DNA from: Nonlabens arenilitoris | Lineage (GTDB): Bacteria > Bacteroidota > Bacteroidia > Flavobacteriales > Flavobacteriaceae | Direction: 5' to 3' | NCBI RefSeq assembly: GCF_002954765.1 | Contig: NZ_MTPW01000001.1 | Coordinates: 1,687,501-1,751,500 of the forward strand | Length of the DNA stretch: 64,000 bases | Shown: piece after piece, positions 29,145-37,136 of the stretch | How the letters are laid out: each line of letters begins with the position of its first letter | How positions within the stretch are numbered: position 1 is the first letter of the stretch | Made by a program: the position numbers and the translations under genes | Notes under the pieces: generated by a model | The model's database searches: none | What the model was told of the DNA's origin: nothing | What the model saw: the letters and a program-made list of their open reading frames with translations, nothing else

Positions 29145-30143
29145 ATGAGCAAGACTATTATATTAAAACAAAGACCTGATGGAAAACCAAAGACTTCTGA
29201 TTTTGAAATAATTAAAGAAGGGCTCCCATCAATAGAAACTGGAGAGATTCTTCTTAAAGCAAAATATGTGTCTGTAGATCCATATTTAAGAGGTCGTATG
29301 CGTAATGAAAAGTCTTATATAGAACCTTTTAAAATCAATGAGCCCATCGCCTCTACGGTAGTCGCTGAGGTAGTTGAAAGTAAAAATGATAAGTTTAGCG
29401 ACGGTGACTTTTTAACTGGAATGTTAGACTGGAAAGAGTATCAAGTACATACTGGAGAGAATCTGCGTAAAATAAATGGTGACAACATCTCTCTAAGTGC
29501 TTATTTAGGAGTTTTAGGATTAACAGGATTAACTGCCTACTTTGGATTAAAAAAGATAGGTGAGCCTAAGGAAGGTGAGACGCTGCTGGTATCTGGTGCC
29601 GCAGGTGCTGTAGGCTCTATAGTAGGTCAAATCGGTAAAATTAAAGGATTGCGCGTTATCGGTATTGCTGGATCTGATGAGAAAGTTACTTTATTGAAAG
29701 AGCAATTAGGTTTTGACGCGGCTATTAACTATAACACAACAGATGATATGGCAGCGGCTATTAAAAAACACGCGCCAGATGGGATTGATGTCTATTTTGA
29801 TAATGTAGGCAGTTACACCTTAGACGCTGCAATGGAAAATATAAACCGTTTTGGACGAGTTATTAATTGTGGTGCAATATCTCTTTACAATGAAACCGAT
29901 CGACCTACTGGTCCGCGATTAGAGACTACACTGGTAAAGAAAAGTGTTAAAATGCAAGGATTTATCGTTCGTAATTTTGAGAAAGATTTTCCAGAAGGTA
30001 TTCAACAACTGTCTACATGGCTAAAAGAAGGTAAATTAAAACATGAAGAAACAATTGTAGAAGGATTTGAAACTATTCCTCAAGCCTTTATCAATCTATT
30101 TGACGGGAAAAATAAAGGTAAGATGCTGGTTAAAATCTATTAA
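29145..30143 (+). CDS. Zinc-independent MDR NADPH-dependent oxidoreductase
   Basis: 332 residues. The start is the ATG at 29145 (MSKTIILKQRPDGKP); the TTG at 29124 would add seven unlikely residues. It belongs to the medium-chain dehydrogenase/reductase group close to leukotriene B4 12-hydroxydehydrogenase and E. coli CurA. Signatures are VSVDPYLRGRM near the N-terminus, the Rossmann loop GAAGAVGSIVGQIGK, and FDNVGSYTLDAAM. These enzymes reduce alkenal/enone double bonds with NADPH. The physiological substrate cannot be read from sequence. Confidence 0.9.
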   Translation: MSKTIILKQRPDGKPKTSDFEIIKEGLPSIETGEILLKAKYVSVDPYLRGRMRNEKSYIEPFKINEPIASTVVAEVVESKNDKFSDGDFLTGMLDWKEYQVHTGENLRKINGDNISLSAYLGVLGLTGLTAYFGLKKIGEPKEGETLLVSGAAGAVGSIVGQIGKIKGLRVIGIAGSDEKVTLLKEQLGFDAAINYNTTDDMAAAIKKHAPDGIDVYFDNVGSYTLDAAMENINRFGRVINCGAISLYNETDRPTGPRLETTLVKKSVKMQGFIVRNFEKDFPEGIQQLSTWLKEGKLKHEETIVEGFETIPQAFINLFDGKNKGKMLVKIY

Positions 30144-30176
30144 ATTTTATAGGGTGCAATGAGGGATCAGTATTCC

Positions 30177-30190
30177 GCTTTCGCGAAAGC
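30177..30190. repeat. Iterated palindrome copy (intergenic)
   Basis: Exact GCTTTCGCGAAAGC between the MDR gene and the DUF58 gene. Confidence 0.9.
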
Positions 30191-30264
30191 GAATCTTAAT
30201 CCTTCTTCAGTATTTTAATAAAAAGATTATTTGTAGATAATAACGATACTCTTATCTTCACAAA

Positions 30265-31194
30265 ATGGATATTCAAAAGGAGTTAAATAAAACTACTGGC
30301 TTTAAAAACCTTGCTTTACTAGCCAGTCAGGTGGTGGAAGGTTTTATATCTGGAATGCATAAATCTCCTTTCCATGGTTTTAGTGCTGAATTTGCAGAAC
30401 ATAAGATTTATAATCCTGGTGAGAGTACACGCCACATAGACTGGAAATTATTTGCCAAAACAGATAAACTTTACACAAAACGTTTTGATGAAGAGACTAA
30501 TTTGCGTTGTCATCTAATTATTGATAATAGTCCTTCTATGCACTATCCAGCGATAACTCATCAACAACTGGGTAATCTTAATAAAATAGGGTATAGTGCG
30601 CTGGCGGCAGCTAGTGTTATGAATGTTCTTAAAAAGCAACGAGATGCAGTAGGTTTATCAATTTACAGTGATGCTTATGAATATTATGCACCAGAAAAGG
30701 GAAGTGATAGGCACCATAATATGTTATTAGATCAGTTATCTAATATGGCCGTAAATAAGCCTAAAGGGACGTCTACAAATACTTATAAGTATTTACACGA
30801 GATAGCCGAAAAAATGAAGCGACGATCGCTTATTTTCTTATTTACAGATATGTTTCAAAGTGATGTCCAAGAGAAAGAACTGTTTGAGGCATTAAGGCAT
30901 TTAAAATATAATAAACATGATGTAGTGCTTTTTCATACCTATGATAGTGCTACTGAATTAGATTTTAATTTTTCTAATAAACCTTCTCGTTATACTGATG
31001 TTGAAACAGGGGAACATATAGATTTGTATGCAGACAATGTCAAGGATGTTTACAAAGAAGCAGTAAGCGCTTATTTTGACAAATTAAGAGTGCGTTGTGG
31101 TCAGAATAAAATTAAATATATGCCTGTTGATATACAGCACAATTTTGATGTGGTGCTGATTACTTTTCTTCTAGAAAGGCAACTTTTCAAATAA
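30265..31194 (+). CDS. DUF58 domain protein (vWA-like)
   Basis: 309 residues matching DUF58: YNPGESTRHIDWKLFAKTDKLYTKRFDEE is the family hallmark, followed by a von Willebrand A-like fold with IIDNSPSMHYP in place of a MIDAS motif, and LIFLFTDMF. DUF58 proteins usually travel with a MoxR ATPase and work in chaperone-like complexes. No MoxR gene is next to this one in the window, so it stands alone here. Confidence 0.9.
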   Translation: MDIQKELNKTTGFKNLALLASQVVEGFISGMHKSPFHGFSAEFAEHKIYNPGESTRHIDWKLFAKTDKLYTKRFDEETNLRCHLIIDNSPSMHYPAITHQQLGNLNKIGYSALAAASVMNVLKKQRDAVGLSIYSDAYEYYAPEKGSDRHHNMLLDQLSNMAVNKPKGTSTNTYKYLHEIAEKMKRRSLIFLFTDMFQSDVQEKELFEALRHLKYNKHDVVLFHTYDSATELDFNFSNKPSRYTDVETGEHIDLYADNVKDVYKEAVSAYFDKLRVRCGQNKIKYMPVDIQHNFDVVLITFLLERQLFK

Positions 31195-31204
31195 AATTGA
31201 GACA

Positions 31205-31265
31205 TAAAAAAAGCCCGTCCTAAAACGGGCTACATAACTCTGATTTGAAAAGAGTAAGAGTTACT
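31205..31265 (-). ncRNA. Candidate small RNA or structured terminator, unit A
   Basis: Read on the minus strand: GTAACTCTTACTCTTTTCA, then a loop closed by GAGTTAT, then a GC-rich stem (AGCCCGT with ACGGGCT), then seven Ts. The T run is on the minus side only, so it does not terminate the plus-strand DUF58 gene. The same layout recurs in unit B. It may be a small RNA with its own terminator or part of the 3' end of the leftward sus transcript. Confidence 0.4.
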
Positions 31266-31383
31266 AGAATAATTAATTATTCCTTGTGCAAATTTGTTTA
31301 TTATGCACGCATAAAGATAATAATAATCTTACATTCTTTGTAATATCGTTAAACGGTAAAAAAAATGATTTGAAATGGCATTA

Positions 31384-31452
31384 TAAAAAGAAAGCCTATC
31401 GTGAGATAGGCTTTCGTAACCGAATGAATTATGAAAAGAGTATTAGGTTACA
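31384..31452 (-). ncRNA. Candidate small RNA or structured terminator, unit B
   Basis: Minus strand: GTAACC, then TAATACTCTTTTCA, then GGTTAC closing a first stem, then a second stem (AAAGCCTATC with GATAGGCTTT) and a pyrimidine-rich tail CTTTTTAT. It shares the core ACTCTTTTCA and the GTAAC-stem/terminator order with unit A. Confidence 0.4.
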
Positions 31453-31593
31453 CTTAAATTTGATACTTAAATTTTTAGGGAAAATTTAAGTCCTTTATTT
31501 GAGCACAACAAATATCCCGTTATCATCTTTTATTACTTAAAAATCGTGTGTCCGTAATTGATTAATCGATAAAAAGTGTATTTGTCAGACAAA

Positions 31594-34323
31594 CTACTGC
31601 TTTATAAGCTTAATTTGTCGATTTCCTTTTACCGTTGCCACTTCAGCAATGTATATTCCAGTTGTTAAGCTTTCAATAGAATATGATGGTAGACTCTCCA
31701 TAAAGCTCAATACTCGTTGACCATTCATATTGTAAATATTTATAAATTCAATGTCGTGAGATAATCTAAAAGAGTTTTGAGCAGGATTAGGATACAACTT
31801 TATATCTATTGATAGATTATCAATATTATCATTACTTAAAGGGTCTTGTAGTTGTTGTGTAGAATATACTCTGTATTCTCCTGGTTGTAAACTAATCATT
31901 GCAGTTGTGTTTGTAACGTTAACCGTTGTGTTAGTAAAATACTCATACCAGGTTCCTGTCCGACTAAAATTAGGATTAACGTTTTGAGCTGTAATTCCAT
32001 AATTTGCTACTACTACAGCGTCAAATACAGTCCCATTTAAGTTAATACGCTTTGTAACGCCAGATACGTCTAGGTTTGTATTGTTAGTATTCCATGTATC
32101 TGGATATTTAGTTTTAAAACCTATCATAGTTGCTGTAACGTTGTATAAGTCTATACGATCTTGATCTGTATCATAATTGAGTGTCCATGGTATAGGCTTG
32201 CGACCTGTACGACCGTTTTGGTCAATATCAATTTCATAACCTAGTTCTCCAAATTGCCATAGCATTTTAGGACCAGGAATACTGTATAAAATTGCTGCGA
32301 TAGCCTCTTGTCTGTCTAGAGCTACTGGTAAATTGCGTACATTATGTGATGAGTTTGCTGCGTTACCAAAGTTGAGGTTTTTAAACATTAAACGTTGCTC
32401 GTCATGACTTTCTGCATAGGCAACTAGGTGTTGATCATTCCAGCCTCGGGCTAGGTAGTAGGATCTAAAGACATCGTTATTACTAGAATAGCCCATAGAA
32501 TTTTGATTAAATTGATCAGTCATCTTACCCCAAAGCATAAAGCCGGCATTTGCAAGAGCAGTCTCTTCAGTATTATCACCTAGATGCTCTAGAATCATGT
32601 AGATATCATTGCTATTTGCGTTCCAGATAGTGTTCTTATAATCATTAAGAATATCTACTCGAGATTGATCGTAAGCGCTCCAAGCGCTTATATTACCTAA
32701 AGTAACGTTTTGCGTAAATCCTTTAGATAGATCAAACCTGAAACCGTCTATACGATATTCATCGATCCAATATTGAAGTGTTTGTTTCACATAGTCTCTA
32801 GTCCACTGGCTCTCATGGTTAAAATCATAACCTACATTAAAATCGTGAGTAGGTGAAGGGTTTAAATAAGGATTATTTGTAGCTGGTCTAAAGTTGTTTT
32901 CATCCCACCAAAGTTGACACAATGGACTTTGAGAAAACGCATGGTTGTAAACCACATCTATGACCACTGCAATTCCTCTTGAATGGCACAGATCTACCAG
33001 TTCTTTAAATTTCTCTGGTGTACCGTAGGCTTTATCTAATGCTCCATGAAACTTAGGATTATAACCCCAACTATCTGTTCCTTCAAATTCATTTACTGGC
33101 ATTAATTGGAGCGTATTGATTCCTAATGTTTCTAAATAATCAATACGATTTATTACTTCTTGAAAACTATCGTTCTCTGAAAAATCACGTACTAATAGTT
33201 CATAAATAACTAGGTTTTCTTTATTTGGTTTCTGAAAATTATTAACTGTCCAGTTATAAGGTGTCGCTTGATAAGTGTATAATGAGACATCACCAGTTGT
33301 AAGTCCTGTAGGGTATGTAGGTAAATTTGGGTAATTACCTGGTTTAATATATGGATCACTATCTGGATCTAATATTAATCCAGAAAATGGATCTGCAACT
33401 TTGAAAGTATAATCAACTATGTATTGATATTGAAAAGTCTGTCCAGCAATAAAATTTGAACTAGGAACAGTTACCCAGAAGTAGTCACCATCTTTAAACA
33501 TTTGAAAGCTAGTGTCTAAATTCCAATTTGTGAAATCACCTATAACAGCAGCATCTGTTTTTCCAGGAGCGGCGAGTAAAAAAGTTACACTACCATCTGC
33601 ATTTTCATTGACTCCATTTTTAAGTCCAGCAGGTCTTGTTTGTGTTTGCGTTGCCGCAGGTACAAATACATTCACTACATCCGTGATTTGTTGTGATCCA
33701 TTATCTGCAGTTAATTCAATTGTGTGCCCACCCGTTGAATTAAATGTATATGGTGACATGATGTTCATTGCATTTGTAACAGTAGCTATGGATGCATTAT
33801 TAACTTTCAATTCAAGAGCTGCATTTTGAGATGCATCACCTGATAAATTGACTGTTTGATTTAAAGCAAATATGTCTCCATTTGCAGGTGAAGTTATTAA
33901 TGCATTTAAGCCAGGTTGAAATACTGGTAAGAAGATATCTGGGCTAGTCTGAACTGAAGAGTTTGCATTCCTGATAACTAAGCATATTTCACTAACTACA
34001 TCGCCTGCATTTACACCATAGAAAGCATCTAGACTAGTCCCTAAGGTTAATTGATAAATATTACCACTGGTGTTTATAAATTGTGGAGCAGTCGTATTAT
34101 CAGTGAAACTACTATTTGGAATATTTTGCCATCTGTTTCCATTTATGGTAACTCCAGTATATGCATATAAAGTTCCTGTAGTATTTTCTAACGCAGTCCC
34201 TGTGGCGTCAAATATTAATGTGACTTGATCTGTCTGTGTAGGTGTGGAAGGGTTTGTGGTTACTTGCGCTTTCGCGAAAGCGAATCCCATAATCGCTAAA
34301 AGGAATAGTAAATTGTTTTTCAT
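31594..34323 (-). CDS. T9SS-secreted GH13 alpha-amylase family enzyme
   Basis: 909 residues. A signal peptide ending FAFAKAQ is followed by ~230 residues of beta domains and a CBM48-like module (LLAAPGKTDAAVIGDFTNW). The GH13 barrel shows DVVYNH, nucleophile Asp531 in DGFRFDLS, acid/base Glu579 in ILEHLGD, and Asp641 in ESHDEQ. The order resembles branching enzyme/pullulanase-type GH13 proteins. A T9SS type A domain (LYPNPAQNSF ... GIYIAEV) ends the protein, so it should act on alpha-glucan at the surface or outside the cell. It is the last gene of the leftward susCDE run, separated from susE by a terminator-like hairpin. The palindrome copy at 34268-34281 encodes the end of the signal peptide. 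Confidence 0.93.
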   Translation of the reverse strand: MKNNLLFLLAIMGFAFAKAQVTTNPSTPTQTDQVTLIFDATGTALENTTGTLYAYTGVTINGNRWQNIPNSSFTDNTTAPQFINTSGNIYQLTLGTSLDAFYGVNAGDVVSEICLVIRNANSSVQTSPDIFLPVFQPGLNALITSPANGDIFALNQTVNLSGDASQNAALELKVNNASIATVTNAMNIMSPYTFNSTGGHTIELTADNGSQQITDVVNVFVPAATQTQTRPAGLKNGVNENADGSVTFLLAAPGKTDAAVIGDFTNWNLDTSFQMFKDGDYFWVTVPSSNFIAGQTFQYQYIVDYTFKVADPFSGLILDPDSDPYIKPGNYPNLPTYPTGLTTGDVSLYTYQATPYNWTVNNFQKPNKENLVIYELLVRDFSENDSFQEVINRIDYLETLGINTLQLMPVNEFEGTDSWGYNPKFHGALDKAYGTPEKFKELVDLCHSRGIAVVIDVVYNHAFSQSPLCQLWWDENNFRPATNNPYLNPSPTHDFNVGYDFNHESQWTRDYVKQTLQYWIDEYRIDGFRFDLSKGFTQNVTLGNISAWSAYDQSRVDILNDYKNTIWNANSNDIYMILEHLGDNTEETALANAGFMLWGKMTDQFNQNSMGYSSNNDVFRSYYLARGWNDQHLVAYAESHDEQRLMFKNLNFGNAANSSHNVRNLPVALDRQEAIAAILYSIPGPKMLWQFGELGYEIDIDQNGRTGRKPIPWTLNYDTDQDRIDLYNVTATMIGFKTKYPDTWNTNNTNLDVSGVTKRINLNGTVFDAVVVANYGITAQNVNPNFSRTGTWYEYFTNTTVNVTNTTAMISLQPGEYRVYSTQQLQDPLSNDNIDNLSIDIKLYPNPAQNSFRLSHDIEFINIYNMNGQRVLSFMESLPSYSIESLTTGIYIAEVATVKGNRQIKLIKQ
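34268..34281. repeat. Iterated palindrome copy (inside GH13 signal peptide)
   Basis: Exact GCTTTCGCGAAAGC, translated on the minus strand as AFAKA. Confidence 0.9.
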
Positions 34324-34340
34324 AGCTAATCTTTTAATCT

Positions 34341-34368
34341 AAAAAAGGGCTGTCTCCAGCCCTTTTTT
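34341..34368 (-). terminator. Hairpin terminator between susE and the GH13 gene
   Basis: AAAAAAGGGCTG pairs perfectly with CAGCCCTTTTTT around a TCTC loop. It can work on either strand. Lying inside the gene run, it should lower expression of the GH13 gene relative to susCDE. Confidence 0.85.
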
Positions 34369-34388
34369 AATGATATGAAGTTCAAATA

Positions 34389-35504
34389 TTATTGAACAGG
34401 AATTAATATATAACGACCATCTAAATCATTAAAGAAGATGTCATAAGTTCCTGGTGCGATAGGTACATTAGGGCCATCTTGAGTTCCCTGTCCAGAAAAT
34501 TCTGTGTCGCTTCCCCAGTTAACTGCCCAGTCATCATTTGCTCTAAATTTCATTTCACCAGATATGAGAGTAACGTTTCTTAAACTCCATTTATGAGGAT
34601 CAAAACTAGATTGATTCATCGCTGTACTCGCGCCCCATCCTGCAGGAGTACTATCTCCTATAATACCTACAGTGGTGTAAGTTGTTGCAGTTGCAGCAGT
34701 GCTATTAGCAGTTATTGAAAAACTAGAAGCGCCTTCTGAAGAATTTGTCACACCATCAATATCTACTACAAAATCGTAGTATCCTGCTGCTGGAGCTGCA
34801 AATGAGTTAGGGTCACTACCACCACCGTCATTAACGCCTACAGCACCATTGCGCTCACCATATTGTGGTTGCCAGAATCCTGGTGTAGTAAGTAGTTTAA
34901 ACTCATCACCATTGAAATAACCTGTGTAATAATAAACATTTTCATTTGCCGGATCACGGAATAGCGCTGGGTTGTTGTTGTCATTACTCCATCCAGCCTC
35001 TGTAGCTGCACCAACTAGATATAAATCTGAGAATGGATAAGCTGCAAAAGGAGTAATTATAATATTAACTTCATTTGAAACTATAGGATTAACAGCTGGA
35101 TCTGCTGTAGTAGCTACAACTCTTAATTTATAATTACTAGCAACTGTTGCTTCTCCACCTAGTGCAACCGCTGCGGCATTTAATGTTTCATAAGTAACGG
35201 CAACATTTGTCTCAGTACTAGCTCCTAATACTTGTGGTGCACTATAGTCACCCATGTCAGTATCCATTTGTAAAGTATAGTCTATTTGTACCGGTACTTC
35301 AAGGCTTATGGCGTTCCATGTAAAACGCTCTGCTAGGTCATCACCATTAAATTCTGTTACTTCAAAAGCTCCAGATCCTGGTGATAATGTAATTTCTCCA
35401 GCGGTATTAGTGTTTAAATTGAACTCTTCAGAATCGTTGTCATCACAAGAGGTGATAGCAGCAATTGCTAAAAACGATAGTATTAATATTGAAAACTTTT
35501 TCAT
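34389..35504 (-). CDS. susE: SusE-like surface glycan-binding lipoprotein
   Basis: 371 residues with a lipoprotein signal ending AAITSCDDN (Cys20 as lipid anchor) and the N-terminal SusE Ig-like domain (FTWNAISLEVPVQIDYTLQMD). Two starch-binding-type modules follow, each with a Trp-rich motif (VGAATEAGWSNDNN; IIGDSTPAGWGAS). By analogy with Bacteroides SusE/SusF it holds alpha-glucan at the outer membrane and does not cleave it. It lies 18 bases downstream of susD. Confidence 0.9.
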   Translation of the reverse strand: MKKFSILILSFLAIAAITSCDDNDSEEFNLNTNTAGEITLSPGSGAFEVTEFNGDDLAERFTWNAISLEVPVQIDYTLQMDTDMGDYSAPQVLGASTETNVAVTYETLNAAAVALGGEATVASNYKLRVVATTADPAVNPIVSNEVNIIITPFAAYPFSDLYLVGAATEAGWSNDNNNPALFRDPANENVYYYTGYFNGDEFKLLTTPGFWQPQYGERNGAVGVNDGGGSDPNSFAAPAAGYYDFVVDIDGVTNSSEGASSFSITANSTAATATTYTTVGIIGDSTPAGWGASTAMNQSSFDPHKWSLRNVTLISGEMKFRANDDWAVNWGSDTEFSGQGTQDGPNVPIAPGTYDIFFNDLDGRYILIPVQ

Positions 35505-35522
35505 CGTATTGCTTATTTATAA

Positions 35523-37118
35523 TTAGTATCCAGGATTCTGGATTAGGTTAGGATTTAAATTTACTTCTTGTGCAGGGATAGGTAATAAATTGCGGAATGG
35601 TGCAGTAGTCGTTCCAGATTGAACATTTCCTTTCCAAGCCCAAACTTTACCTGTTGTGAATTTATTAAAACGGATTAAGTCTTGACGTCTATGAGTTTCC
35701 CAGTGTAACTCTCTAGCTCTTTCATCAAGGATGAAATCTAGATCTATATCGCTTGCGGTGATATTACCGCTAGTGTTACCATAAGCTCTTTGACGTAGTT
35801 GATTGATATAACCTTCGGCCACGTTTAAGTCACCACCAGCAGCACCTCTTACGGTAGCTTCAGCATACATTAAATAAGCATCAGCTAGACGGAAAACTGG
35901 AAAGTCGATATCAACAAAGTCACCTACTGTATCGCTACCTGGATTACCATTAATATCTATATTTTTGAATTTTTGAATGGCAAACCCATCTTTAAATCGA
36001 CCTACATCTGCAATTTCTAGATTTTGATCTTGCGTGAAGAAAGTCTCACGCTGGTCTGCACTATTTTCCATTCCTGGGAATAATTCAACAAATTCCTTTG
36101 TGGTACGTATTCCGCCCCAACCACCGTTGATACCAAATTCTGAAGGGTCCATATCTCCACCAACTGGCGCGTGTGTTAAGTAAGTTGTTCCACCAAATGT
36201 TTGTGTATTTAAACCATCAAAGTTTAGAGTCCATATAAACTCGCTTTGTGCGCCATTACTATCATTATCTGCATAGAAACTGTAAGCATATGGTACTGAT
36301 GGAATAGTGTATCCACCATTAATTACTTTATTCGTATAGATTAAAGCATCATCATTTCTTTCTGTTCCAGTATACACTTCGGCATTTAAGTATAATTTTG
36401 CTAATAACATTTGTAGGGCAGCTTGATCTGCTCTTCCATATTCATTCATTCCTGCTGGCATCATAGCATCTTCTATTACCAGAAGTTCAGATTCAATCCA
36501 GTTGAATAAATCGCTTCTATTTATAGCGTCTAATCCATTTGCTACATCTGTATTTTCTGTACTGAAAGGCATCGTCCCAAATAGATCCATACCATGATAG
36601 TAAGAATAGGCTCTTAAGAAACGCGCTTCATTTCTATAATCTGCAACTTCAGCTCTAATATCGCTAGGAACATTGAACTCATTAAGTTTTGCATCTGATG
36701 ATAGTCTTATAAACTCATTACATACAGCTATCTGATAGTTTATTCTAGAAAACATAGCATTAATAAACTCATTACCATCAGTCCATACATGGCCATGTAG
36801 ATCTTTTATAGTCCCATCGTTCCATGCGATGATAGCTTCATCTGTAGTTAGCTCTTGCATGTTCCAGTATAATCTTAAGTAGTTTGAAAAACCACCATCT
36901 ATTCCAGAAATATCTGCGTTTCCATCACCACCAGATTGTCCACCTAGCATTAATCCTGCATAGGCTTTTGCAATAAGACCTCGATATGTAGTAGGGTCTT
37001 TTAATAAATCAGCTTCTGTTAGAGAATCTCCTTCTGGTTCTACAGTAAGTACATCATCACAAGCTGTGAATAGTAGCATACCTAAGAAAACCAAAATAAT
37101 CGATTTATACATTTTCAT
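35523..37118 (-). CDS. susD: SusD/RagB outer-membrane lipoprotein
   Basis: 531 residues. The lipobox LLFTACDDV anchors it outside, where it caps the SusC channel and binds glycan. The SusD fold is shown by TPR-like helices (YRNEARFLRAYSYYHGMDLFG), AKLYLNAEVYTGTERNDDAL, and the C-terminal LDFILDERARELHWETHRRQDLIRF motif typical of the family. It lies 18 bases after susC. Confidence 0.95.
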   Translation of the reverse strand: MKMYKSIILVFLGMLLFTACDDVLTVEPEGDSLTEADLLKDPTTYRGLIAKAYAGLMLGGQSGGDGNADISGIDGGFSNYLRLYWNMQELTTDEAIIAWNDGTIKDLHGHVWTDGNEFINAMFSRINYQIAVCNEFIRLSSDAKLNEFNVPSDIRAEVADYRNEARFLRAYSYYHGMDLFGTMPFSTENTDVANGLDAINRSDLFNWIESELLVIEDAMMPAGMNEYGRADQAALQMLLAKLYLNAEVYTGTERNDDALIYTNKVINGGYTIPSVPYAYSFYADNDSNGAQSEFIWTLNFDGLNTQTFGGTTYLTHAPVGGDMDPSEFGINGGWGGIRTTKEFVELFPGMENSADQRETFFTQDQNLEIADVGRFKDGFAIQKFKNIDINGNPGSDTVGDFVDIDFPVFRLADAYLMYAEATVRGAAGGDLNVAEGYINQLRQRAYGNTSGNITASDIDLDFILDERARELHWETHRRQDLIRFNKFTTGKVWAWKGNVQSGTTTAPFRNLLPIPAQEVNLNPNLIQNPGY

Positions 37119-37136
37119 ATTATTGCTTTTTAAATT

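Larger units (their letters stand above)
31195..31593. other. Intergenic region with two hairpin units read on the minus strand
   Basis: 399 bases without a gene. It contains two related units (31205-31265 and 31384-31452). Between and beyond them the sequence is AT-rich with no recognisable coding potential. Confidence 0.6.
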
